From positions 1 through 64,000 of the forward strand of contig NZ_VSKS01000019.1 of assembly GCF_008312835.1 (NCBI RefSeq): a DNA stretch of 64,000 bases, in the 5' to 3' direction. Origin of the DNA: Streptomyces marokkonensis (GTDB lineage: Bacteria > Actinomycetota > Actinomycetes > Streptomycetales > Streptomycetaceae). A program made the position numbers and the translations under genes. Under the pieces are notes generated by a model. The model was not told the DNA's origin, did not search any database, and worked only from the letters and a program-made list of their open reading frames with translations. Positions 7,264 through 15,040 of the stretch are shown here, in pieces (position 1 is the first letter of the stretch; each line of letters starts with the position of its first letter).

Positions 7264-8511
7264 CTATTCCGCGTCCTCCGCGTCGATGCCCAGACCCGGG
7301 AGCAGGCCGGGGAGGAGAGGCGGGAGAGTGACGTCGGGGGCGGGGGATCCGGTGATGTCGCCCGTGGGCGGCGGTGTCGTCGCGAGGCCGCCGCTCTCCT
7401 TGGGCGGGTCGAGCAGTCCGCCGGTGTTTCCGCCGAGCAGGCCGTCGTCCTCACGGTCGGCGTCGGCGGATCCGGACGGCGCGGCGTCGCGGGAACCGCT
7501 CTCCCCGGAGGTGCCGTCGCCGCTGCCGGGGGACCGCGAGGGGTGAGCCTCGGACGGGTCGCCGGGCGCCGACTCGGAGCCACTGTGCCGTGTCCCGTCG
7601 CCGACCTTGTCGGTCGGGGGCTGCGGGAGCAGGGACTGCAGCGGGGCGACGTCCTGGTCTATGGCGTCGAACACCGACGAGACCTGCTCACTGACGTCTC
7701 CCAGCTGCACCGGCAGCCTGTCGCGCAGCGTGCCCCAGGCCTCGCGGTGTGTGTGGGAGAAGGAGGAGAGCGCCTGCATGGGGCCCAGTGAGTCCGGGTC
7801 CCGCTCGTACGCCTCGCGCAGCAGCCGGTGGCCCTCGGAGGCGTCGTGCCGCATGCCGGACAGGGCGCGGCGGACCTCGCCGAGGGACTCGTGGTCGAGG
7901 GGGCCGCTGCGGGCGCGCTCCATCAGCCGGCGGGCTTCGCCGAGGCGGGTGGAGGCGTGGTCGAGGTGGACCCGGCCGCGCTCGTCGCTCCCGTCGGCGA
8001 AGCCGAGTTTGACGTCCTCGATACCGCGTTTGAGTCCGTAGAGGGAGTCGCCGGGCAGGGCGTCGGAGCTGGCGGCGGCGACTCCGCCGAGGGCGCCGGC
8101 GGCGACACCGACGGTGAGTCCGCCCGCGGTGAGCCCTTTGGCCAGCCGCGAGCGTGGTCGCAGTTTGCCCAGCGGGGTCGCCCGGTGTGTGCTCCGGGCG
8201 CGGCGTGAACGCTGTCCGGGTACGGCCTGATCCGCCGCCTCGCCCGCCGCGGTGCCCTCCTGGAGCATGGCCTCGAACGCGGCCACCAGCTGGGCCCGCT
8301 GGACGACCTTGACCTCGGGGTCGAGTTCGGGTCCGGGCAGCGCGCCGAGTCCGGACGCCAGCGCGAGCAGCCGTGTCTGCTCGCGCTCCGCGGCGGCCGG
8401 GGCCGGTGCCGAACCTTCGGACTGCTCGGCCGCCGTGCCCCGGTCGGACTCTTCCTCCAGGGCCTGGGCGAAGGCGTTCGCCCGCCGGTGCGCCGATACG
8501 TTCGCGATCAC
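7264..8511 (-). CDS. rsbN: anti-sigma factor RsbN (anti-sigma BldN)
   Basis: A 415-residue single-pass membrane protein directly downstream of bldN on the same strand, the place of RsbN in Streptomyces. Residues 1-120 form the cytoplasmic part (ending in Arg/Lys-rich sequence), 125-148 are the membrane helix, and 150 to about 260 look like a DUF5667 domain. The remaining tail is Ser/Gly/Asp-rich and extracytoplasmic. RsbN is known to hold sigma-BldN inactive during vegetative growth. GTG at 8511 is chosen over GTG 8520 because GAGAGGAGG ends nine bases before it but abuts the earlier codon. A 252-base gap from bldN contains a likely sigma-BldN promoter. Confidence 0.92.
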   Translation of the reverse strand: MIANVSAHRRANAFAQALEEESDRGTAAEQSEGSAPAPAAAEREQTRLLALASGLGALPGPELDPEVKVVQRAQLVAAFEAMLQEGTAAGEAADQAVPGQRSRRARSTHRATPLGKLRPRSRLAKGLTAGGLTVGVAAGALGGVAAASSDALPGDSLYGLKRGIEDVKLGFADGSDERGRVHLDHASTRLGEARRLMERARSGPLDHESLGEVRRALSGMRHDASEGHRLLREAYERDPDSLGPMQALSSFSHTHREAWGTLRDRLPVQLGDVSEQVSSVFDAIDQDVAPLQSLLPQPPTDKVGDGTRHSGSESAPGDPSEAHPSRSPGSGDGTSGESGSRDAAPSGSADADREDDGLLGGNTGGLLDPPKESGGLATTPPPTGDITGSPAPDVTLPPLLPGLLPGLGIDAEDAE

Positions 8512-8641
8512 TGACGGCACCTCCTCTCGTCATGACGGTCGACTCCCCAGGGGGTCCTGAGGGTTCCTCGCGCCGACCAAGGTCACACGATCGGGTGATC
8601 GTAGTCGGTCAGGGGGTGACCACAGGGAGCCTGTATCCCGC

Positions 8642-8670
8642 ACAACGAGCGGCGCGGCACTTGGGTTACG
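8642..8670 (-). promoter_or_regulatory. candidate sigma-BldN-dependent promoter of rsbN
   Basis: On the minus strand CGTAAC (8670-8665) is followed after 17 bases by CGTTGT (8647-8642). The consensus I remember for sigma-BldN is CGTAAC, about 16 bases, CGTTGA. The position, about 130 bases upstream of the rsbN start and downstream of bldN, fits an autoregulatory promoter. Confidence 0.6.
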
Positions 8671-8763
8671 GACGCCCGGTGGCCGAATGAGGAAGCCAAC
8701 CGGGTTTCACGTACCGTGAGTTGGATGTCGCGGAGCGTGTTCCGGTCGGCCGGGGTGTTCGGG

Positions 8764-9534
8764 TCAGCGGGCGTCTTCCGGGAGCAGCCGGGCGAGGGTG
8801 CGGACGGCCCGGTACTGCAGGGTCTTGATGGCGCCCTCGTTCTTGCCCATGACCCGGGCGGTCTCGGCGACGGACAGACCCTGCAGGAACCGGAGCGTGA
8901 CGCATTCCTGCTGTTGGGGGTTGAGACGTCGTACGGCATCGAGGAGGGCGGCGTTGGACAGGGACTCAAGGACGGAATCCTCGGGGGAGCGCTCGACCTC
9001 GTTGGCGTCGAGCATCTCGCCGGTGGTGACCTCGAGACGGAAGCGGCTGGACTTGAAGTGGTCGGCGACGAGGTTGCGGGCGATGGTCACCAGCCAGGCG
9101 CCGAAGTCGCGCCCCTGCCAGGTGAAGGTGCCGATGCGGCGCAGCGCCCGCAGGAACGTCTCGCTGGTGAGGTCCTCCGCGGTCGCCTTCCCGCCGACGC
9201 GGTAGTAGATGTACCGGTACACGGTGTCGCTGTACTGGTCGTAGAGCCGTCCGAACGCCTCGGCCTCGCCGGCCTGGGCGCGCTCCACGAGGTCCATCAT
9301 CCGGGCACTGTCGCTGTCGGCGGCGGGGCGGCGGGTGGTGGCGGCGGGGCGCCCCCGTCTGCCGACGGCGGCGGTGCCTTCCGCGAGGGCGTAGCAGGGG
9401 CCGGCGGGGGCGGTGGCGAATGCGGGGACGGTGTGCGCGGTGGGGACGACGCCGCGCAACATGTCTCGGGCTGTCGCGACTGTTGCGCGCAGCGTAGCCA
9501 GGCCCGAGGCGTCAACCCCGACGTGTGGGTACAC
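8764..9534 (-). CDS. bldN: developmental ECF sigma factor, pro-sigma BldN
   Basis: A 256-residue sigma-70-family protein with a long N-terminal extension before region 2, the hallmark of BldN, whose pro-sequence is removed by proteolysis. Residues 1 to about 79 are the extension, starting V-Y-P-H-V-G-V-D-A-S-G-L. Sigma region 2 runs from about 80 to 150 (A-E-D-L-T-S-E-T-F-L-R near 120) and region 4 from about 195 to 250 (S-V-A-E-T-A-R-V-M-G as the HTH). GTG 9534 is chosen because GGGAG lies six bases upstream; an open frame continues to 9600 without conserved features. BldN drives aerial-mycelium genes such as chaplins and rodlins in Streptomyces. Confidence 0.95.
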   Translation of the reverse strand: MYPHVGVDASGLATLRATVATARDMLRGVVPTAHTVPAFATAPAGPCYALAEGTAAVGRRGRPAATTRRPAADSDSARMMDLVERAQAGEAEAFGRLYDQYSDTVYRYIYYRVGGKATAEDLTSETFLRALRRIGTFTWQGRDFGAWLVTIARNLVADHFKSSRFRLEVTTGEMLDANEVERSPEDSVLESLSNAALLDAVRRLNPQQQECVTLRFLQGLSVAETARVMGKNEGAIKTLQYRAVRTLARLLPEDAR

Positions 9535-10038
9535 GGGACTCCCAGAGGCAGAGCTTCCATCACGTGCAGTACGTAGTACGTGCAGTGCGGGACCGTTCAC
9601 CCGTCGTAGCGACGGGTTGGTACCGGATTGCGTCTGAGGAGAATAACGCTTCGTGCAGGCTCTGCTACACCGAGTTGCTCAAATCGTCGATTACGTCGCT
9701 TCTGTAACCGGTTGACGCGCGTTCGAGGGTGATGTGGTGACCGGTTGTTGATCGAAAGGTTTCGTATTTGGGGTGGGAGGGGGGCGAATTGTGGCCGTGT
9801 GCAGCCAACGTGACTGGACAGGGGCGTTGTGGGGTACGGGAGTTGGATTCGGTGTGTCGGGTGCGGGGTGGGGGGTTTCGTCGGGGGCGGTGGGGGTGCG
9901 CGGGGTTGACCGGGTGACCCGGGGTGGCGGCTGGGCCTTCAAGGCACTGAGGAGGCACGGCTGCCCGCGGCTGCGTCGGTATCGCTGCTACGCGGCCGCG
10001 TCGGCGCGGGCTGTATGCGGCTGGGGGCGGTGTGACCG
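9535..10038. other. 504-base upstream region of bldN
   Basis: I see no convincing gene here. Notable elements are a 9-base direct repeat ACGTGCAGT (9562-9570 and 9578-9586), a perfect inverted repeat ACCCGTCG-TAG-CGACGGGT (9599-9617) and TTAC-N9-GTAA (9691-9707). There is also a repeated ACCGGTTG (9707-9714 and 9740-9747) and a run of G-tracts (9865-9905). Such a long leader fits a heavily regulated developmental gene; which element belongs to which regulator cannot be told here. Confidence 0.6.
9865..9905 (+). other. G-quadruplex-type G-tract array
   Basis: Five G-runs of 4, 6, 5, 5 and 4 bases are separated by loops of 1, 7, 4 and 5 bases, satisfying the usual four-tract G4 pattern. It lies on the strand opposite to bldN transcription, about 330-370 bases upstream of the bldN start. 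Confidence 0.6.
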
Positions 10039-10950
10039 TCAGCGGCGTTTGCGGTGGAGGGCGATGGCGGCTGCCGTGCCGCCGGCCACCGCGCCGACGC
10101 CCGCCGCCGCGGGGATGCCGACCTTGGCCGCCTTGCGGCCGGTGCGGTAGTCGCGCAGGCGCCAGTCCATGCGGCGGGCGTGCTTGCGGAGCTTGGAGTC
10201 GGGGTTGATCGCGTAGGGGTGGCCGACCAGCGACAGCATCGGGATGTCGTTGTGCGAGTCGCTGTACGCCGCGCAGCGGCTCAGGTCCAGCTCCTCCGCG
10301 AGGGCCAGCGCGCGCACCGCCTCCGCCTTGGCCGGTCCGTGCAGGGGCTCACCCACGAGTTTGCCCGTGTACACGCCGTCGACCGACTCGGCGACCGTGC
10401 CCAGCGCCCCGGTCAGCCCCAGCCGGCGGGCGATCACCTGGGCGATCTCCACCGGTGCCGCCGTGACCAGCCACACCCGCTGCCCGGCGTCGAGGTGCGC
10501 CTGGGCCAGCGCCCGGGTACCCGGCCAGATCCGCTCGGCCATGTACTCGTCGTAGATCTCCTCGCCGATGGACTGCAGCTCGGCGACGCGGTGGCCCTGG
10601 ACGATGGAGAGCGCCGAGTCGCGGGCCTCCTGCATGTGCTCGGGGTCCTCCACCCCGGCCAGCCGGAACCACGCCTGCTGCCAGGCGAACCGCGCCAGCT
10701 CGCGCGTCTCGAAGAACTTCCGCTTGTACAGTCCCCGGCCGAAGTGGAACAGGGCCGCGCCCTGCATCACGGTGTTGTCCAGGTCGAAGAACGCGGCGGC
10801 CCGTTCGTCGCCGGGTACCGGGAACTGGGGTTCGCGTTCGGCAAGGTCCTGGGTGGACTTGCGTGCTGCCTCCGCCGAGGCCTCGCCTGCCAACACGCTC
10901 CGCGCCGTGGCGGAGCGCCTACGGGGAGTGAGCCATCCGAGAGCGGCCAT
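10039..10950 (-). CDS. HAD-IB family phosphatase (SerB-like)
   Basis: A 303-residue protein. Motif I F-F-D-L-D-N-T-V begins near residue 53 (nucleophile Asp), the V-T-A-A-P motif II block is near 160, and S-D-S-H-N-D-I-P-M-L carries the motif IV acidic residues, the subfamily IB pattern of phosphoserine phosphatase-like enzymes. A cap helix bundle lies between motifs I and II. The C-terminal 25 residues are hydrophobic (A-A-A-G-V-G-A-V-A-G-G-T-A-A-A-I-A-L) and end in H-R-K-R-R, suggesting a membrane tail anchor. The substrate is unknown; related proteins have been linked to lysophospholipid or serine phosphate. It is upstream of bldN on the same strand but 504 bases away. Confidence 0.85.
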   Translation of the reverse strand: MAALGWLTPRRRSATARSVLAGEASAEAARKSTQDLAEREPQFPVPGDERAAAFFDLDNTVMQGAALFHFGRGLYKRKFFETRELARFAWQQAWFRLAGVEDPEHMQEARDSALSIVQGHRVAELQSIGEEIYDEYMAERIWPGTRALAQAHLDAGQRVWLVTAAPVEIAQVIARRLGLTGALGTVAESVDGVYTGKLVGEPLHGPAKAEAVRALALAEELDLSRCAAYSDSHNDIPMLSLVGHPYAINPDSKLRKHARRMDWRLRDYRTGRKAAKVGIPAAAGVGAVAGGTAAAIALHRKRR

Positions 10951-11054
10951 GGCGTGAGCATAGCCAGTCCGTCCGGTGGTTCCGGAGCCACGAGGTTCGA
11001 ACGTCGTGAACTTCCCGGGGCGGCGGCGTTAAGGCGCGCGCGACAATGGCCCGT

Positions 11055-11333
11055 ATGAGCCCTCTCTTCCGCCGCAACACTCCGGCCGCCCCGCGGGACC
11101 GGCTCGTCACTCTCGTCCGCAAGCCCGGCTGTCATCTGTGCGACGACGCGCAGGTGGTGGTGGAGAAGGTGTGCGGGGAGCTCGGTGTTCCGTGGGAGCA
11201 GAAGGACATCACCCAGGACCGGGAGCTGCACGACCGGTACTGGGAGCAGATTCCCGTGGTCCTGGTCGACGGCAGTCAGCACACGTTCTGGCGGGTGAAC
11301 GAGGACCGTCTCCGCAAGGCGCTCGGTGACTGA
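11055..11333 (+). CDS. glutaredoxin-like thioredoxin-fold protein (DUF836-type)
   Basis: A 92-residue protein with one thioredoxin-like fold. The redox motif C-H-L-C is near residue 28 after the first strand, and I-P-V-V (cis-Pro loop) is near 66. The size fits the DUF836/glutaredoxin-like family. It is likely a small cytosolic thiol-disulfide protein. ATG 11046 is an alternative start; neither has a clear ribosome binding site. It is divergent from the HAD gene and precedes rex, a redox sensor, by 289 bases. Confidence 0.8.
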   Translation: MSPLFRRNTPAAPRDRLVTLVRKPGCHLCDDAQVVVEKVCGELGVPWEQKDITQDRELHDRYWEQIPVVLVDGSQHTFWRVNEDRLRKALGD

Positions 11334-11486
11334 CCAGCCAGTACAAAGTGGCTGGAAAGTCGCTTAGGATCGATGGTGACGTGGTCTCGGGGGCGGGATT
11401 GACAGAGGAGAGTGTGCGGTTTTGCCCCCAGAAGCAAAGGAACGGTGGTGCTCGCACGCCGGTTCCATCCGAGTGCGCCGGGGGCG

Positions 11487-11502
11487 CGTGACCCCGGTCA
11501 CG
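11487..11502. promoter_or_regulatory. perfect palindrome upstream of rex
   Basis: CGTGACC-CC-GGTCACG, a 7-bp inverted repeat 25 bases upstream of the Rex operator and in front of a possible TTGGCC -35 element. It could be a second operator; the regulator is unknown. Confidence 0.4.
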
Positions 11503-11526
11503 TTGGCCGGGCAAATCGGACACAAT

Positions 11527-11548
11527 CTTTGTGCACGCGTTCACAAAG
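11527..11548. promoter_or_regulatory. Rex operator (ROP) in the rex-hemACD promoter
   Basis: TGTGCACGCGTTCACA at 11530-11545 matches the Streptomyces Rex operator TGTGAAC-N3-TTCACA at all but one position. The arms extend to CTTTGTG...CACAAAG, a 22-base near-palindrome. It lies about 78-95 bases before the rex start, where autorepression would act. Confidence 0.88.
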
Positions 11549-11622
11549 ACATAGCCTGCATTCGACGGGGCGGTCCGGGGACGTATGACCGCCTGAAGCC
11601 CCGCTCTACCCGCAGGAGCACC

Positions 11623-12387
11623 GTGGCAACTGGCCGAACTCACCGACCGGCGACCCGTAGCCGAGGGATTCCCGAGGCCACCGTCGCCCGCCTTCCGCTG
11701 TACCTCCGCGCCCTCACCGCGCTCTCGGAGCGCTCGGTGCCCACGGTCTCCTCGGAGGAGCTGGCGGCCGCCGCGGGGGTCAACTCCGCGAAGCTGCGCA
11801 AGGACTTCTCCTACCTGGGCTCCTACGGGACCAGGGGGGTCGGCTACGACGTCGAGTATCTCGTGTACCAGATCTCCCGTGAACTCGGCCTGACCCAGGA
11901 CTGGCCGGTTGTGATCGTAGGGATCGGCAACCTCGGCGCCGCCCTGGCCAACTACGGCGGGTTCGCCTCCCGCGGGTTCCGGGTCGCCGCGCTGATCGAC
12001 GCCGACCCCGCGATGGCGGGACGGCCCGTCGCCGGCATCCCGGTGCAGCACACCGACGAGCTCGAGTCGATCATCCGGGACAACGGCGTGTCGATCGGCG
12101 TGATCGCGACCCCCGCCGGTGCCGCCCAGCAGGTCTGCGACCGGCTCGTGGCCGCCGGGGTCACCTCCATCCTGAACTTCGCGCCGACCGTGCTGTCCGT
12201 GCCGGACGGCGTCGACGTGCGCAAGGTGGACCTCTCCATCGAGCTGCAGATCCTCGCCTTCCACGAGCAGCGCAAGGCCGGTGAGGAGGCCGCGGCCGAC
12301 ACCGCCGCCGTCCCGGCCGCCCCGCGCAAGCAGTCCGCCACCGACCAGGGGCCCGACGGGGACGTACCCGCCGTGATGCCCGCATGA
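11623..12387 (+). CDS. rex: redox-sensing transcriptional repressor Rex
   Basis: A 254-residue NADH/NAD-responsive repressor. Residues 15-85 form the winged helix (V-S-S-E-E-L-A-A-A-A-G-V-N-S-A-K-L-R-K-D-F) and the Rossmann domain follows, with G100-I-G-N-L-G105 for dinucleotide binding. The C-terminal helix ends in F-H-E-Q-R before a disordered tail. GTG 11623 has AGGAG six bases upstream. The stop overlaps the hemA start (ATGA), so rex leads the tetrapyrrole operon and represses it together with itself when NADH is high. The family length (about 255) fits. Confidence 0.96.
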   Translation: MATGRTHRPATRSRGIPEATVARLPLYLRALTALSERSVPTVSSEELAAAAGVNSAKLRKDFSYLGSYGTRGVGYDVEYLVYQISRELGLTQDWPVVIVGIGNLGAALANYGGFASRGFRVAALIDADPAMAGRPVAGIPVQHTDELESIIRDNGVSIGVIATPAGAAQQVCDRLVAAGVTSILNFAPTVLSVPDGVDVRKVDLSIELQILAFHEQRKAGEEAAADTAAVPAAPRKQSATDQGPDGDVPAVMPA

Positions 12388-14084
12388 GTCTCCTCGTCGT
12401 CGGACTGAGTCACCGCAGCGCGCCGGTCAGCGTGCTGGAGCGGGCCTCGCTGGGCGTGGACGCGCAGACCAAGCTGCTGCAGGACACGGTCGCCGCGGAG
12501 CCCGCCACCGAGAGCGCGGTCCTCGCCACCTGCAACCGCATCGAGCTGTACGCCGACGTGGACAAGTTCCACGCCGGTGTCGCCGAGCTGTCCACGCTGC
12601 TCGCCCAGCACAGCGGGGTCGGCCTGGAGGAGCTCACTCCTTATCTTTATGTGCACTACGAGGACCGGGCCGTCCACCACCTGTTCTCGGTGGCCTGCGG
12701 GCTGGACTCGATGGTCGTGGGCGAGGGGCAGATCCTCGGTCAGATCAAGGACTCGCTGGCCCGCGCGCAGGAGACGCACACCGCCGGACGGCTGCTGAAC
12801 GACCTGTTCCAGCAGGCGCTCCGGGTCGGCAAGCGCGCCCACTCCGAGACCGGGATCGACCGCGCCGGGCAGTCGCTGGTCACCTTCGGCCTGGAGCAGC
12901 TGTCCCTCGGCGCGCCCGTCGAGGGCTGGGTCCGCGGCAAGAAGGCCCTGGTCATAGGCGCCGGCTCGATGTCCTCGCTGGCCGCGGCCACCCTCGCGCG
13001 GGCCGGTGTCGCCGAGATCGTCGTCGCCAACCGCACCCCTGACCGCGCCGAGCGCCTCGCCCAGATCCTCACCGAGGGCGACGACACGAACGTGCTGGCC
13101 CGCGCGGTACCGATGACCTCGGTGCCGTTCGAGCTGACACGTGCAGACGTCGTCGTCTCCTGCACCGGCGCGACGGGGCTCGTCCTCACGGCCGACGCGG
13201 TCGCGGCGGGCGTCGAGAGCCGTACCGGCGAGGAACCGCCGGTCGTCGACCTCGACGACGAGGCGTCGGCGGCTCCCCTGCCGCCCACCTCCGTGGGCAC
13301 CGAGGAGGGCTGCCCGCTCGACCTGTCCGCCGTACGGCCCGGTTTCTCCGTGATGGGTGAGGCCGCCGTCGCCGGCATGGACGCGGCGACGCTGGAGCAG
13401 CACGCCGCGTGGGCCGCGGGCACGACCGTCGACCGCCGCCGCACCGGCCGCGGCGGCCCGGAGGCGGACGCCGAACTGATCGGCGCGCTGGCCGCGACGG
13501 CGTCCACGGTCGGCCGGATCCCCGAGCGGCGCCGCCCGGAGCCCGTGGCCGAACCGCCGCGCCCGGAGCCCGTGCTCTTCCTGCTGGACCTCGCGATGCC
13601 GCGCGACATCGACGCGGCGGCGCACCGGCTGGCCGGTGTCCGGCTGGTCGACATCGAATCGCTCGCCGAGGCGTCCGCGGACGCTCCGATGGCTGCCGAT
13701 GTGGACCAGGTCCGGCGTATCGTCTCCGACGAGGTCGCCGCGTTCGGGGCGGCACAGCGGGCGGCGCACATCACGCCGACCGTCGTGGCCCTGCGCAGCA
13801 TGGCGGCCGATGTGGTGGCCGGAGAGATCGCCCGTCTGGAGGGGCGGCTTCCCGGCCTGGACGACAAACACCGCGCGGAGATCACCCAGACCGTGCGGCG
13901 GGTGGTCGACAAGCTGCTGCACGCCCCGACGGTACGGGTCAAGCAGCTCGCGGCCGAGCCCGGCGGCGCCGGGTACGCCGACGCGCTGCGCACCCTGTTC
14001 GACCTCGACCCCGAGACGGTGGCCTCCGTCTCCCGCGCCGAGGAAAGCACCGAGAAGAACGCAGAGAACCGAGGGCCGGGATGA
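12384..14084 (+). CDS. hemA: glutamyl-tRNA reductase
   Basis: A 566-residue enzyme for the first committed step of C5 tetrapyrrole synthesis (Glu-tRNA to glutamate semialdehyde). The catalytic Cys50 is in L-A-T-C-N-R-I-E-L-Y, the NADPH Rossmann domain begins at K-A-L-V-I-G-A-G-S-M near 190, and the dimerisation domain is at the C-terminus. It is about 120 residues longer than most bacterial enzymes because of a Pro/Arg/Glu-rich insertion at about 270-390 inside the NADPH domain; long forms are usual in Streptomyces. It overlaps rex and hemC by four bases each. Confidence 0.96.
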   Translation: MSLLVVGLSHRSAPVSVLERASLGVDAQTKLLQDTVAAEPATESAVLATCNRIELYADVDKFHAGVAELSTLLAQHSGVGLEELTPYLYVHYEDRAVHHLFSVACGLDSMVVGEGQILGQIKDSLARAQETHTAGRLLNDLFQQALRVGKRAHSETGIDRAGQSLVTFGLEQLSLGAPVEGWVRGKKALVIGAGSMSSLAAATLARAGVAEIVVANRTPDRAERLAQILTEGDDTNVLARAVPMTSVPFELTRADVVVSCTGATGLVLTADAVAAGVESRTGEEPPVVDLDDEASAAPLPPTSVGTEEGCPLDLSAVRPGFSVMGEAAVAGMDAATLEQHAAWAAGTTVDRRRTGRGGPEADAELIGALAATASTVGRIPERRRPEPVAEPPRPEPVLFLLDLAMPRDIDAAAHRLAGVRLVDIESLAEASADAPMAADVDQVRRIVSDEVAAFGAAQRAAHITPTVVALRSMAADVVAGEIARLEGRLPGLDDKHRAEITQTVRRVVDKLLHAPTVRVKQLAAEPGGAGYADALRTLFDLDPETVASVSRAEESTEKNAENRGPG

Positions 14085-15040
14085 CTGAGAAGGCACTGAG
14101 GCTGGGGACCAGGCGGAGCAAGCTCGCCATGGCCCAGTCCGGGCAGGTGGCGGATGCCGTGAGCCAGGTGACCGGACGGCCCGTCGAGCTCGTCGAGATC
14201 ACCACGTACGGCGACGTCTCGCGCGAGCACCTCGCGCAGATCGGCGGCACGGGTGTGTTCGTGGCCGCGCTGCGGGAGGCGCTGGCGCGCGGCGAGGTGG
14301 ACTTCGCGGTGCACTCGCTGAAGGACCTGCCGACCACACAGCCCGACGAACTGGTCGTGGCGGCCATACCGGTGCGCGAGGACCCGCGCGACGTGCTGGT
14401 CACGCGCGACGCGCTGAAGCTCACCGATCTGCCGCGCGGCGCCCGCATCGGCACCGGTTCGCCGCGCCGCATGGCGCAGCTGAACGCGTACGCGCGCAGC
14501 CACGGCATGGACATCGAGACCGTCCCGATCCGGGGCAACGTCGACACCCGCATCGGATACGTCCACCAGGGCGACCTGGATGCCGTGGTGCTGGCCGCCG
14601 CCGGGCTGAACCGGGTCGGACGCAGCGACGAGGTGACCGACTTCCTGTCGGTCGACACGGTTCTGCCCGCTCCCGGCCAGGGGGCACTGGCGGTCGAGAC
14701 CACCGCGGACAACGCGGACCTGATCGCCGCGCTCGCCGAACTCGACGACCCGTTCACGCGGGCCGCCGTGACGGCCGAGCGGTCACTGCTCGCCGCCCTG
14801 GAGGCCGGTTGCAGCGCACCCGTGGGGGCGCTGGCCGACCTTCTCACCGACGGGCAGACTGTCAAGGAAATGCGCCTGCGCGGCGTCGTCGGCTCGACCG
14901 ACGGTGCCACCCTGGTGCAGCTGTCCACCACCGGTCCCGTGCCCGAGACGCACGAGGCGGCGATGGCACTCGGCCGCGAACTCGCCACCGAGATGCTCGC
15001 GCAGGGCGCGGCCGGTCTTATGGGGGAGCGAGCACATTGA
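14081..15040 (+). CDS. hemC: porphobilinogen deaminase (hydroxymethylbilane synthase)
   Basis: A 319-residue enzyme joining four porphobilinogens. The signatures are H-S-L-K-D-L-P near residue 80, G-S-P-R-R near 126 and A-L-E-A-G-C-S-A-P-V-G-A, where the Cys binds the dipyrromethane cofactor. The length is normal. ATG 14081 overlaps the hemA stop (ATGA). Confidence 0.97.
   Translation: MTEKALRLGTRRSKLAMAQSGQVADAVSQVTGRPVELVEITTYGDVSREHLAQIGGTGVFVAALREALARGEVDFAVHSLKDLPTTQPDELVVAAIPVREDPRDVLVTRDALKLTDLPRGARIGTGSPRRMAQLNAYARSHGMDIETVPIRGNVDTRIGYVHQGDLDAVVLAAAGLNRVGRSDEVTDFLSVDTVLPAPGQGALAVETTADNADLIAALAELDDPFTRAAVTAERSLLAALEAGCSAPVGALADLLTDGQTVKEMRLRGVVGSTDGATLVQLSTTGPVPETHEAAMALGRELATEMLAQGAAGLMGERAH

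Noticed and set aside
9691-9707. TTAC-N9-GTAA as a BldD box upstream of bldN
   Set aside because: The BldD consensus I remember has its half-sites closer together, so the spacing does not fit; kept only as an unassigned repeat.
9773-10150. Open frame of about 125 codons on the plus strand upstream of bldN
   Set aside because: It runs antisense into the HAD gene, is Gly/Arg/Ala-rich without domain features, and looks like a by-product of high GC content.
12740-14566. Long open frames antisense to hemA and hemC
   Set aside because: They have Arg/Ser/Pro/Ala-biased content and no recognisable domains, and they fully overlap well-supported genes. Typical antisense frames in high-GC DNA.
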